DNA of 64,000 nt. Origin: Artemia franciscana. Its lineage: Eukaryota; Arthropoda; Branchiopoda; Anostraca; Artemiidae. The stretch's first letter is position 1; the number at the start of each line of letters is the position of its first letter. A model generated the notes under the pieces. The model searched no databases and had not been told where the DNA came from. It worked only from the letters and a program-made list of their open reading frames with translations. The translations under genes and the position numbers were made by a program. Shown here one piece after another: positions 31,634-42,887 of the stretch. The DNA is taken from positions 42,455,291 to 42,519,290 of the forward strand of contig NC_088875.1 in NCBI RefSeq assembly GCF_032884065.1, in the 5' to 3' direction.

Positions 31634-33320
31634 TCAAACAGTTCGTAGTAACGAACTGTAGTAAGGAGCGACCCGGCTCAATAGTAACCGAAACTCTAAA
31701 AAATTGAATTTTGTTACCAATAGTTACATTAAAAGAATTGGATTTTAATGCTGATTTTAAATATATAAGTTTCATCAAGATCAGTTATTGCCATCAAAAG
31801 TTACGAGCCTGAGAAAATTTGCCTCATTTTAGAAAATAGGGAAAAACACCCTCTAAAAGTCATACAATCTTAACGAAAATCACACCATCAGATTCCACGT
31901 ATCAGAGAATCTTATTGTAGAAGTTTCAAGCGCCTATCTACATAAATGTGGAATTTTGCATTCTTTGCCAGAAGACAGGTCACGGATGCGTGTTTATTTG
32001 TTTTTTTGTTTTTTTCCAGAGGTGATCGTATCGACTGAGTGGTCCTAGAATGTCGCAAGAGTGCTCATTCTAATGGAAATTAAAAGTTCTAGTGCCCTTT
32101 TTAAGTGACCGAAAAAATTGGAGGGCACCTAGGTCCCCTCTCACGCTCATTTTTTCCCAAAAGTCACCGGATCAAAATTCTGAGATAGCCATTTTATTCA
32201 CCATAGTCGAAAAACCTAATAACTATGTCTTTAAGGACGACTTACTCCCCCGCAGTCCCCGTGGGAGAGGCTGCAAGTTAGAAACTTTGACATGTGTTTA
32301 CATATAGTAATGGTTACTGGGAAGTGTACAGACGTTTTCAAGGGAATTTTTGGTTTAGGGGGCGATTTGAGGGGGGGTGGTACGTGGGAGGATATTTCAA
32401 TGGAGGAACTTCTCATGGGGGAAGATAATTTCAATGAAGGGGGCGCAGGATTTTCTAGCATTATTTGAAAAAACAATGAAAAAATAAATATGTAAATATA
32501 AAACAAAAGAAAAAATAAAAGTTTTTTCTACTGAAAGTAAGGAACAGCATTAAAACTTAAAACGAACAAAAATTATTATGCATATGAGGGGTTTACCTCC
32601 TCGTTATACCTCACTCTTTACGCTAAAGTATTTTTAGTAATTTCAACTATTTATTCTACAGCCTTTGTGATTCAGAGGTCATTCTTAAGGAATTGGGATA
32701 TTTGAGCTTTAGTGTAAAGAGCGAGGTATCGACGAGGGTTGAACTCCCTTATATACGCAATAAAAACATACGAATATAGAAGTTCGTTACGTAAGTTAAT
32801 TCGTAAGTTACGTATAATTTTTACCAATGAAAACGTTTGTAAAAAATTAAATGTTCTAGTTGCCTTTTTAAGTAATCCAAAAATTAAAGGGGAACTAGGC
32901 CTCCTCTCTCACTCCTTTTTTCTCAAAATCTTCCAATTAATTGCAATTAGTTAATATGCAAATTTTGTTTTAATTATTTATCAGCGGAGAGCCAAGATCA
33001 AAACATGCATTAATTCTACAACGTCCAGAAATTAAATAAAAAAAAGTTTTTTAATGATAGTAAATAGCAACATTAAAAGTTAAAACGAATAGAAATTACT
33101 CCGTGTATGAAAGGGGCTTTTCCTCCTCAACGCCCGCTCTTTACACTAAAGTTTCCTACTCTTTTAAAAGTAGAGTTAAGAGAAAGAGTCAAACTTTAGC
33201 GTAAAGAGCGGGGCGTTGAGGAGGAAAAACCCCTTTCATATACGGAGTAATTTCTGTTTGTTTTAATTTTTAATGTTGCTTCTTACTTTCATTTAAAAAA
33301 TCTTGTTTTTTTATTTAATT
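31634..33320 (+). mobile_element. Family H copy 5, complete, nested in copy 4
   Basis: From TCAAACAGTTCGTAGTAACG (31634) to tttttttatttaat (about 33320), 1.69 kb with all modules. To its right, acatatcgtattggttattg continues the H body exactly where copy 4 stopped, so copy 5 inserted into copy 4. Confidence 0.85.
33045..33305. repeat. Terminal hairpin of H copy 5
   Basis: Arms 33045-33152 and 33191-33305. Private variant mirrored: GGGGCTTTTCCTCC (33113-33126) against GGAGGAAAAACCCC (33220-33233), where other copies read GGGGCTGTCCCCTCC. Confidence 0.9.
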
Positions 33321-34028
33321 AACATATCGTATTGGTTATTGGGACGTGTACAGACATTTTCATGGACGATTTTTTCTGGTGGTCAGGGAGAGAGGTTAAG
33401 TGAAAAGATCTTTCCATGGGGGAAGAGAATATCCATGAAGGGAGTGCTAGATTTTCCTGCATTATTTGAAAAAAACAATGAGAAAAAAAAAAGTTTTCAA
33501 CTGAAACTTCAAGTTGAACTTCAGTTGAAGTTAAACTGAAAATAAAGGAGCAGCATTAAAACTCTAAACGAACAAAAATTATTATGCATATGATAGAGTT
33601 TGTCTTATCCTCAATACCTTGCTCTAGGGTGGGCGAACCCCCTCAAATACATAATAAAAATATACGAATATAGAAGTTTGTTTCGTAAGTTAATTTGTAC
33701 GTTACGTATATTTATTACTAAAAAAAAACGTCCGTAAATAAAATCAAAAGTTCCAGTGGTCTTTTCAAGTAATCAAAAAAATTGGAGGGTAACTAGACTC
33801 CCTCCCCCTTCTTTTTTTTCTCAAAATCGTCCGATCAAAAGTTTGAGAAAAACATTTAGCCAAAAAAGGTCAGAACTGGTGGCCTCTGGTGGCCTTTTTA
33901 AGTAACCAAATTTGGCCTCCTTCCCTGCTGCTTCATTCAAAATCGTCGGATGAAAACTTTGAGAGCCAGTTAGCCAAAAAAAAAAATAAAATTAATATGC
34001 AAATTTCTTTTTAATTATTGATGTACGG
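33321..34028 (+). mobile_element. Family H copy 4, right part
   Basis: Continues copy 4 from gttattgggacgtgtacaga, with hairpin module and second body unit. It fades near ttaattattgatgtacgg at 34020 without a terminal hairpin. A local 50-bp body duplication (ggtggcctttttaagtaacc) is present near 33890. Confidence 0.7.
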
Positions 34029-34103
34029 TTACAAGTAACCGAAACTCTAAAAACAGAATTTTAATACCAATAGTTACATCAAAAGACTTGCATTTTAATG
34101 CTG

Positions 34104-34202
<99 letters not shown>

Positions 34203-35242
34203 TCATCAAGTTTAGTCTTATCCATCAAAAGTTAAGAGCCTAAGAAAATTTGCCTTATTTTAGAAAATAGGGGGAAACACCCCCTAAAATCATGGAATCT
34301 TAACGAAAATCACACCATCTGATTTAATGTATCAGAGAACCCTACTGTAAAAGTTTCAAGCTCCTATCTGAAAAAATCTGGAATTTTGTATTTTTCGCTA
34401 GAAGACAGATCACTGATGCGTGTTTATTTATATGTTTTATTCCAGGGGTGATCCTATCGACCCAGTGGTCCTAGAATGTGGCGAATGGGCTCATTCTAAC
34501 GGGAATTAAAAGTTCTAGTGCCCTTTTTAAATGACTAAAAAATGGGGGGCACCTAGTCCCACTCCCACGCTCATTTTTTTCCCAACGTCACCGGATCAAA
34601 TTTCTGATAGCCATTTTACTCAGCATAGTCGACAAACCTAATAACTATGTCATTGGGGACGACTTACTCCCCAGCAGTCCCCGTGGGAGGGGCTGAAAGT
34701 TACATACTTTGACCAGTGTTTACATATAGTAATGGCTATTGGGAAGTGCACAGACGTTTTCAGGGTCATTTTTTTGTCTGGGGGGAGGATGGGTTGAGGG
34801 TAGGGGGTTATTTGGAGGGATCCTTTCATGGAGGAATTTTTCATGAGGGAAGAGAATTTTCATGAAGGAAGTGCATGATTTTCTAGCATTATTTATAAAA
34901 AAATAAGGAAAAATAGATGTGGAAAAGTTTTTTAACTGAATGTAAGGACCTCCATTACAACTTAAAACGAACAGAAATTATTACGCATATAGGGTTCACC
35001 TCCTCCTAATACTTTACGTTTAATACTCTTCTTTACGCTATTTACGCTATACGATATATATAGTATTTTTAGTAATTTCAAGTATCTATTCTACGGCCTT
35101 TGTTATTAAGGGGTCATTCTTAAGGAATTGGGACAAAATGTAAGCTTTAGTGTAAAGAGCGAGGTATTGACGAAGGTGTCAACCCCTTCATATTCGTAAT
35201 AAAAACATACGAATATAGAAGTTCGTTACGTAAGTTAATTCG
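34029..35242 (+). mobile_element. Family H copy 6, left part (5' truncated)
   Basis: Enters at agtaaccgaaactctaaaaa, past the 5' palindrome, and runs to gttcgttacgtaagttaatt at 35242, where a LINE begins. The remainder is at 38607-38815. Confidence 0.75.
34108..34199. repeat. (AT)n microsatellite inside H copy 6
   Basis: About 92 bp of AT dinucleotides at the position where other H copies have ttttaaatatataagttt, so it grew from a short AT run in the element. Confidence 0.95.
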
Positions 35243-36614
35243 TCAGAGTTCAGAGTTTTATTCTCCAATGAATACAAAATGAAAATACAACACTCTTATT
35301 CCCCTTGAAAGGCTCCATGGCCAGGGATACAAGGGGGATACAAAAACATACAATATAAACAATAACCAAAAAAGAACAATAGCTAGATAACATATAAGAT
35401 GAAAAAGAGAACATACCTGAGGCCTAGCAGTCAAAGTGCATAGAGGACAACCATACACCATGAACAAACACTCAGGGGCCATCAATTCCTCAGAGGAAAA
35501 AAAAACACAAAAACACAATGGTATTCTGTTTGATTCTTTAATAAATGATCCTTAAGAATCCTTTTAAAAGTCTCAAACGAGTGGCATCTCTGTACTGAAG
35601 AAGGTAGTGAATTCCAGACCTGTTGACAAGCAATGAGGGGATTGAAATCTGATCGAATAGTAGGGGTAGGTGGAATGCAGATATTATATGAAGAACGGAG
35701 GTTGTATGGAGCTGAATCAGAAATAAACAAAGTGGTTTTTTGAAGGGATTTTGGAAGATTGCTGTGAAACTGATGAAAGACAAAAGAAGTACAAGAAATA
35801 ATGTAAATAAACTGTAGTCTTAAGAGCGGTGTTGGTGAGCAACGGTTGGTGTCCATAACCAGACACCGTGCTTTATTATGCATGACAGAAAGTGACCGCA
35901 GTGTTGACAGAAAAGTAAACATCCATACAATAGGGCAATAAGAAACATATTACTCGACAAGGCAGAAAAAAAGAAGCTTCAGAATAGATCCTGGAAATGT
36001 GTGTCCAAGTTTTCGAATGATACCTAAACTCCGTGAGACCTTAACCCTAATCATGGCTATATGGTTTCTAAATGAAAGGTTCTCATCAAGCAGGATACCA
36101 AGAAACCGGACCACCCGACTCTCTGGTCTACACAAGGAGCCTTGTGAAACCTGAAGGTGTGTAAGCTGAGGGAAAGCTATATCAATTCGAGAAAAAATAA
36201 GAAAATGTGAGTTACCAACATTCAAGGCCAAGTAATTCGCATTAAACCATGAAATAACTCTCTCAAATAATGCCACAAGGTTAGACTTGATGTCACATTT
36301 CGTCTTCCCAAGGGTCCCAAGGGTGGTGTCATCAGCAAGGGCAACTAGAAAATCTTCATTAGAAGTAGTATTGGAACACATTTGAGCATCAGGATGACAC
36401 AGCTTGCAGCATGCCGGAGGCCTGGTTTTTTTTTTACCGCCGAAATCAGATCATTAACATAAATCAGAAATAAAATGGGGCCAAGAACAGATCCCAGAAG
36501 GACGCCATAATATACTTCAGAAGGGCTCCGGAAAAGTGGATCACTTGAAATAAGTTTACCAGAAAGATATGAATCAAACCAAGAAAAAGTGTTTGATCTT
36601 ATACCAATATGCAA
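35243..36614 (-). pseudogene. LINE2 copy, 3' half (reverse transcriptase C-terminal part)
   Basis: Minus-strand LINE of the same family as the 2384-5730 copy. Protein blocks in order are HIGIRSNTFSWFDSYLSGKL, GSVLGPILFLIYVNDLISAV, FLVALADDTTLG, WFNANYLALNV, VRFLGILLDENLSF, then YNLRSSYN and WNSLPSSVQRCHSFETFKR. At least one frameshift (near 36380) and other breaks. The 3' UTR has aaggctccatggcc, and the 3' end abuts H copy 6 at 35243. The N-terminal continuation is at 38244, beyond an inserted H element. Confidence 0.85.
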
Positions 36615-38243
36615 TAGTCAAACAGTTCGTGGTAACGAACTGTAGTATGGAGCGACACGGCTCAATAGTAACCAAAAGTCTAAAAAATGGAATTTTGATA
36701 CCAATAGCTACATCAAAAGAATCGCATTTTAATGCTGATTTTAAATATATAAGTTTCATCAAGTTTAGTCTTACCTATCAAAAGTTACGAGCCTGAGAAA
36801 AGTTGCGTTATTTTAGAAAATAGGGGGAAACACCCCCTAAAAGTCATAGAATCTTAACGAAAATCACACCATCATATTCAGCGTATCAGAGAACCCTACT
36901 GTAGAAGTTTCAAGCTCCTATCTACAAAAATGTGGAATTTTGTATTTTTTGCCAGAAGGCAGATCACGGATGCGTGTTTATTTGTTTTTTTTGTTGTTTT
37001 TTTTCCCAGGGGTGATCGTATCGACCCAGTTGTCCTAGAATGTTGCGAGAGGGATCATTCTAACGGAAATGAAAAGTTCTAGTGCCCTTTTTAAGTGACC
37101 AAAAAAATTGGAGGGCATCTAGGCCCCCTCCCACGCTCATTTTTTCCCAACGTCAACGGATCAAAATTTTTGAGATAGCCATTTTGTTCAGCATAGTCGA
37201 AAACCATAATAACTATGTCTTTGGGGATGACTTACTCCCCCACAGTCCCTGGGGGAGGGGCTGCAAGTTACAAACTTCGACCAGTGTTTACATATAATAG
37301 TGGTTATTGGGAAGTGTACAGACGTTTTCAGGGGGATTTTTTTGGTTTTAGGGGTAGGGTTGAGGGGAGGGGGCTATGTGGGAGGATCTTTCCCTGGAGA
37401 AATATGTCATGGGGGAAGAAAAATTCAATGAAAAGGGCGCAGGGCGCAGGACGAATCTGGTCACGTTAGAAAAAATCGTCAAATTCAGAGCTTAATATAA
37501 AATGCTGGGTGTTCGGAGCCTCTCTATTATGGAGTATAATTTGAAAATAACACAACTATACGAGCGATAAAACATATATACCACAACCATAGCTCAACTA
37601 ACGAAAGAACTGCTAAGAGATAACACAACTATAAAGCGAAAACAGGTGAAAACTAATGGGAAAATAAACGAACTAAGAGGTGGATAATTAATTGTTCATG
37701 AATTAATTATTGTAGAGAGACAAAATAAAACATGCATTAATTCAAAAACGTTCAGAAATTAAATAAAAAAAAATCTTAAACGGAAAGTAAGGAGCGACAT
37801 TAAAACTTAAAGCGAACAAAATTAATCCGGAAATGAAAGAGGTTGTCCCCTGCGCAACTCCTCACTCTTTACACTAAAGTTTTTTTTTTATTTTAAAAAG
37901 TAGAGCTGGAAAATAAAAACATGCATTACTTCAAAAACGTTCAGAAATTAAATAAAAAAAACAAGTTTTTTTAACTACAAGTAAGGAGCGACAGTAAAAC
38001 TTAAAACGAACAGAAATTACTCCGTATATAAAATGGTTTGTCCCCTCCGCAATGCCTCGCTCTTTACGCTAAAGTTTGTCTCTTTGCCACAATTCTGTTT
38101 TTTAAAACAATTAAAAGCTTTAGCGTAAAGAGCGAAGCATTGCGGAGGGGACAAACCATTTTATATACGGAGTAATTTCTGTTCGTTTTAAGTTTTACTG
38201 TCGCTCCTTACTTGTAGTTAAAAAAAACTTGTTTTTTTATTTA
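36615..38243 (+). mobile_element. Family H copy 7, complete, nested in the LINE
   Basis: From agTCAAACAGTTCGTGG (36615) to tttttttattt (about 38240), 1.63 kb, between LINE codons for LLWQ and HIGI. The two LINE halves rejoin in frame. An extra partial hairpin arm (37762-37900) precedes the terminal hairpin. A unique 230-bp stretch (about 37450-37690) replaces part of the middle. Confidence 0.88.
37952..38243. repeat. Terminal hairpin of H copy 7
   Basis: Arms about 37952-38075 and 38117-38243, nearly perfect. Mirrored private variants: AACTACAAGTAAGG / CCTTACTTGTAGTT, GACAGTAAAAC / GTTTTACTGTC, and ATGGTTTGTCCCCTCCGC / GCGGAGGGGACAAACCAT. Confidence 0.93.
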
Positions 38244-38606
38244 ATTGCCAAAGAAGAATCCGATGAGTCAAGGAATCAAAAGCTTTACGAACATCCAATA
38301 ATAAAGCTGCTGGGATATGACTAGAATCTATTGCCGAATGAATGAAATTCAAGAAAGCTGCGCAAGCAAGCTCTGTAGAGTGATTCGCTCGGGAACCATG
38401 CAAAAATTCTTTTGCATCCAGAAAACCAAAAAGCCTGATAGCATAGCCTCCTCAAAAATTTTGCTGAAAACAGATAGGAGAGAAATTGGCCTATAATTAG
38501 CAGGGTCACTCTGAGAACCGCCTTTATACAGCATGATAATCTTAGCTCGCTTAAGATATTCAGGGGAAATTCCTTTCTTGAACGACAGATTGACAAGTTT
38601 AGTCGT
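38244..38606 (-). pseudogene. LINE2 copy, 5' part (start of reverse transcriptase)
   Basis: Minus-strand translation gives GGSQSDPANYRPISLLSVFS, KIFEEAMLSGFL, then in another frame HGSRANHSTELACAAFLN, LLLDVRKAFDSLTHRILLW. It continues directly into the 36614 piece once H copy 7 is set aside. The LINE is 5' truncated at about 38606, where H copy 6 resumes, so the endonuclease was never inserted. Confidence 0.82.
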
Positions 38607-38815
38607 AAGTTATGTATATTCTTTTAATAATAAAAACATTTGTAAAAAACCAAAAGTTCTAGTTGCCTTTTTAAGTAACCGAAAAGTTGGAGGCAATTGG
38701 GCCTCCTCCTCGCTCTTTTTTCTCAAAATCGTCCGATCAGAACCATGAGAAAGCCATTTAGCCAAAACAAAAATTATTATGCAAATTTCGTTTTAATTAT
38801 TCATGTGCACATGTT
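38607..38815 (+). mobile_element. Family H copy 6, right part
   Basis: gtaagttatgtatattc picks up the H sequence that ended at 35242. It continues through the second body unit (ttctagttgcctttttaagt) to attattcatgtgcac. The terminal hairpin is missing. Confidence 0.75.
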
Positions 38816-39936
38816 TTTTTGTCCCCTTAGGATGTTTTTGGTCTGGATAAATAAAATTTTGAGGAGTGGATTCAAAACACAAATTAGGGCCCGAAAAAGT
38901 GTTTCGAAGCCCACCCTCTTTTCAATGCCTCCCTTTCTCAGAGGGCAGAAGTCTTGCTTGGTTAGTTAAACCTTAAGGATTATATCTGTGACCGAAATTT
39001 GGACCAACAAAGGCTTCAACACTAAACTCATTCCCTTCCAACTTTTAAGATACTCTAAGGTTATCCTTCCCTCCCTACTTTTAAGGTATGAATAATTATA
39101 TTATAAGTATATTTTTTTTACAACCAGCCAGACATTATGAAAAGCGTGGATTCCCTCTGTGCTATGCATCACGCAGTCAGAGACCAACCAACTAGTTGAA
39201 CACCTGATCAGGACAATTTGCACCAGAGCCGCAATTAAGGAGCCAAATTGCTTCATGTGCCCCAGGGTTTGTAACTTCTGCCAACCACTGATCTTGCCCT
39301 TTCTCATTCCAAGAGCATCAAAATTTTAGTGGCTTAAGATAGTTAAGACATACAAAAGCAAAAAGATATTTTATTGTTCAAAAATGTGAGCATTCAAATC
39401 CTCAGATATTTCAACTGTATCCAATTCACCAATCTATTTTGTCAAATTTCTACTTCAAATTTTTATTTAGACACCCCTAGAGAAGCCAAAAAATGTTTCA
39501 TAGTCCAAGTGGAACAATTTTTGGGTGGTAGAGCTATAAGGGATTCGAGCAAAAAAGCCACATTTCGGATCCTTGAAACATGGAGATTAAAAATCCTTGT
39601 GTGACTTATTTCAAAAAGAAGTCTAACATTTCCAACAAATATTTCCAGAAGGCCTATGCTTTAAATTTGTTATTCGTAGAATTTTGGGTCCTTTGTAGAA
39701 TCTCCAGTTATATCCTTATCACATGCACTTAGCACTGTCCATGCAAATCAGTTATGGCCCTTAGAAAGTGCTGGAAATTATAGTTAGCAATTGAATGAGC
39801 CTTCAACAAATTTTTAAAGGCCCAGTAATCTATCAAATATCTTCAGGAAACGTATTGGTTATGTCTGTTATTTGTAAAAATTTTGACCCTTATTTAAGGA
39901 AATCCGCTTGTCTTTGCCCCTGTAAATCAGTTTTGG
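38816..39936. other. No gene seen
   Basis: Unassigned sequence up to an assembly gap. Short open frames on both strands show no recognisable domain. Confidence 0.5.
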
Positions 39937-39993
39937 NNNNNNNNNNNNNNNNNNNNNNNNNNNNNNNNNNNNNNNNNNNNNNNNNNNNNNNNN
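39937..39993. other. Assembly gap, 57 N
   Basis: A run of 57 N, unlike the two 100-N gaps, so its length may be an estimate. Confidence 0.98.
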
Positions 39994-40007
39994 ATTAATA
40001 TTTGATC

Positions 40008-40303
40008 AAAGAACTCATTGTAACGAACTGTAAGCAAGGAGCAACTCGGCTAAATAGCAACCGAAATTCTAAAAAAAAAAATTCTGATGCAAAACGATTC
40101 ATCATCGGAATGGCCTTCTCATTTTGATATGAAATACAATAAGATTCATTAATTTTAGTGTTACATATCAAAAGCATTTTTTTTTATTGAAAATCAGGAG
40201 CAACATTAAAGCATCAAACGAACAGAAATTATTCCGTATATAAGGGAGTTGCTACTCATCAATACCCCAATCGTTACACTAACTTCGACCTTTTGTTCCA
40301 ATT
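40008..40303 (+). mobile_element. Family H copy 8, internally deleted
   Basis: A worn 5' end (TCAAAGAACTCATTGTAACG) and about 180 bp of 5' sequence are joined directly to one arm of a terminal hairpin (gaaaatcaggagcaacatta, 40190-40300). The body and right arm are absent. Confidence 0.65.
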
Positions 40304-40590
40304 AAATAAAAAAAACAATTTTTTTTAACTGCAAGTAAGGAGCGACATTAAAACCAACAGAAATTATTCCGTATATGAAAGGGGTTGTCCCCTCCTCATC
40401 GCCTCGCTCTTTACGCTAAAGTTTTTTACTGTTTTAAAAAGATGAGTTGTGAGAAAGAGTCAAACTTTAGCGTAAAGAGCGGGGTGTTGAGGAGGGGACA
40501 ACCCCTTTCATATACGGAACAATTTCTGTTTGTTTTAAGTTTCAATGTCGCTCCTTACTTGCAGTTAAAAAACTTTTTTTTTATTTAATT
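40304..40590. repeat. Terminal hairpin of H copy 9
   Basis: Inverted arms. Mirrored private variant AACTGCAAGTAAGG / CCTTACTTGCAGTT, and GGGGTTGTCCCC / GGGGACAACCCC. Confidence 0.88.
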
Positions 40591-41441
40591 TCTGAACGTT
40601 TTTGAATTAATGCATGTTTTGATTTTGGCTCACCGCACATGAATAATTAAAACGAAATTTGCATATATTTTTTTTTTTGGCTAAATGGTTTTTCTCGTAT
40701 TTTGTTCACATGTTTTTGATAAAAAGGTGTGGGGGAGGAGGCCTAGTTGTCCTCCAATTTATTATTATAAATCGTTTTTATTATTAATAAATATACGTAA
40801 CTTTCGAATTAACTTACGTATCGAACTTTTATATTTGTATATTTTTATTACGTATATTACAGGGTTCGCCCTTTCGTCAATACCACGCTATTTACACTAA
40901 AGCTTGAATTTTGTCCCAATTCTTTAAGAATGACCCCTGAATCACAAAGGCCGTAGAATAAATAGGTGCAATTACTAAAAATTCTTTAGCGTTAAGAGCG
41001 ATGTATTTTGGAGAAGACGAACGAACCCCCTTATATACGTAATATTTTCTGTTCGTTTTAAGTTTTAATGCTGCTCCTTACTTCAAGCTGAAATTTTTTG
41101 ATTTTTTTTATTTTCTCATTGTTTTCTAAAAATAATGCTTGAAAATCCTGCGCCCCCTTCATGGAAATTCTCTTCCCTCTTGATAAATTCATCTTTGAAA
41201 AGATCCTCCCTTGTAATATTTTATTACTTTTAGGTGGTGTTTCCCCAAATTATCTAAAACAAGACAAATTTTCTCAGGCTCGTACCTTTTGATGGGTAAA
41301 ACTAAACTTGATGAAACTTATATATTTAAAATCAGCATTAAAATGCAATTCTTTTGATGTAACTATTAATATCAAAATTCTGTTTTTTAGAGTTTCTGTT
41401 ACTATTGAGCTGGGTCACTCCTTACTACAGTTTGTTACTTT

Positions 41442-41515
41442 GAACTGTTTGATTCGTTACCATGAACTGTTTGATTCGTTACCACGAACTGTTTGATTCG
41501 TTAACACGAACTTTT
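41442..41515. repeat. 22-bp tandem repeat of the H 5' terminus
   Basis: gaactgtttgattcgttacc-type units begin at 41442, 41464, 41486 and 41508. Each is the reverse complement of the H start, so the terminal palindrome has been amplified. Confidence 0.85.
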
Positions 41516-41542
41516 TAATTCTATGAGAACAATACCTGAATC

Positions 41543-41915
41543 ATAAGCAATTAGAATCAGGACCGTTTTTAAAAGTGCTGAAATAAATAGCGTGAAGAGA
41601 GGGGTAGTGATGAAGGAGCAGAACCCCTCACATACAGAAAAATTTCTGATGGTTTTAAGTTTTAGGCTAATATTGCTCCTTACTTTTAATGGAAAAACTT
41701 GTTTTTTTATTTATTTTGGTAAAGATCTGGTCATGCAATTAGAATCAGAACCTTTTTTAAAAGTACTGAAATAAATAGCATGAAGAGAGGGGTAGTGATG
41801 AAGGAGCAGTACCCCTCACATACGGAAAAATTTTCTAATGGTTTTAAGTTTTAATATTGCTCCTTACTTTTAGTCGAAAAAGTTGTATTTTTTATTTATT
41901 TTGGTAAAGATCTTA
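41543..41915. repeat. Tandem pair of H hairpin-arm fragments
   Basis: Two units of about 189 bp (markers gaagagaggggtagtgatga at about 41593 and 41782), each with ggttttaagttttag/aat, ttgctccttacttttaatgg and tttggtaaagatct. They are diverged relatives of one H terminal arm. Confidence 0.8.
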
Positions 41916-42386
41916 AAGCTGTATAGGATTTGAGATCTATTTTTATATTTTGATTTTTAATTCTTTAGTTAATTATTGTGAAAAGGGGTTCAAAAGATAA
42001 AAGTATACATTTTTTTTTCAATTTCGCATTTTCTATGACATAGGCTAACTTAATTTATTCTGGAAAAATAAATTAATAGTATAAGCTAAAAGTGAAAAAA
42101 TATAAATCAACTGAACCGATGAAAAGATAAAAAAAAGAAAAAAATTGCTCCTCTTTTATCAAAAAATTAACAAAGGATTAAAAATATAAATGTTGCTTTC
42201 AAATTCTAAATAATAAGGATATTCATCAAATATAGGTAAAAGATGTAATTCGAAGAACATACAAAGTTGTGTATGTAGAATACTTTCTTCTTGTGGAAAA
42301 TCCTACGTCGGAAGAACCTAACAAAATTAAAAAAATAGACTGCAACAAAATGAAATAGCGATTGATTCGTCCTTAAAGTATAATTA
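41916..42386. other. No gene seen
   Basis: AT-rich, unassigned. Confidence 0.5.
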
Positions 42387-42635
42387 AATAAAAAAAACAA
42401 GTTTTTTTAAACTGAAAGTAAGGAGCGACATTAAAACTTAAAACGAACAGAAAGTACTTATATAAAAGGTGCTGTTCCCTCATCAATGCCCCGCTCTTTA
42501 CGCTATCAAACTTTAACTCTTTCTCTCAACTCCACTTTTTAAAACAGTAAAAAACTTCAGCCGTTTTTTAGAGCTTCGTTTACTTTTGAGCCAAGTCGCT
42601 CCTTACTACAGTTCGTTACCACGGACTGTTTGATA
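42387..42635 (-). mobile_element. Family H copy 11, 250-bp miniature
   Basis: A terminal-hairpin arm (left) is joined within the loop to the H 5' end (ccaagtcgctccttactaca, then gttcgttaccacggactgtt and TGATA). Both element termini are kept with no body, which makes a MITE-sized derivative. Confidence 0.75.
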
Positions 42636-42887
42636 AAAAACCAAATCTTTTTTATTCAGTTTCTGTATTGGAATTTTCAAACAATAATATAATGTTTGAA
42701 GAAACATAAACAATTGATAACATTGTGGGATATTATGAAGCTTTGAGAAATTACAGAAGTTCAAAAAATATGAGTAAGAGTTAGTATATATAGAGATGAA
42801 GAGAAGAATTGCTGAAATTCAGTTCATGCTGTAACTGTAATTATAAAGTTCAAATAAAAGGAACTTCGGATAAAGCCAATGAGCTTG
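42636..42887. other. No gene seen
   Basis: Short unassigned AT-rich spacer between two H elements. Confidence 0.5.

Larger units (their letters stand above)
40304..41515 (-). mobile_element. Family H copy 9, reverse orientation
   Basis: The terminal hairpin is at the left (40304-40590), followed by reverse-complement body modules and the 5' end at about 41440. The 5' palindromic segment is multiplied in tandem (41442-41515). Part of the body is deleted near 41220. Confidence 0.8.

Noticed and set aside
34015-34209. Minus-strand frame with long Ile-Tyr repeat
   Set aside because: A direct reading of the AT microsatellite.
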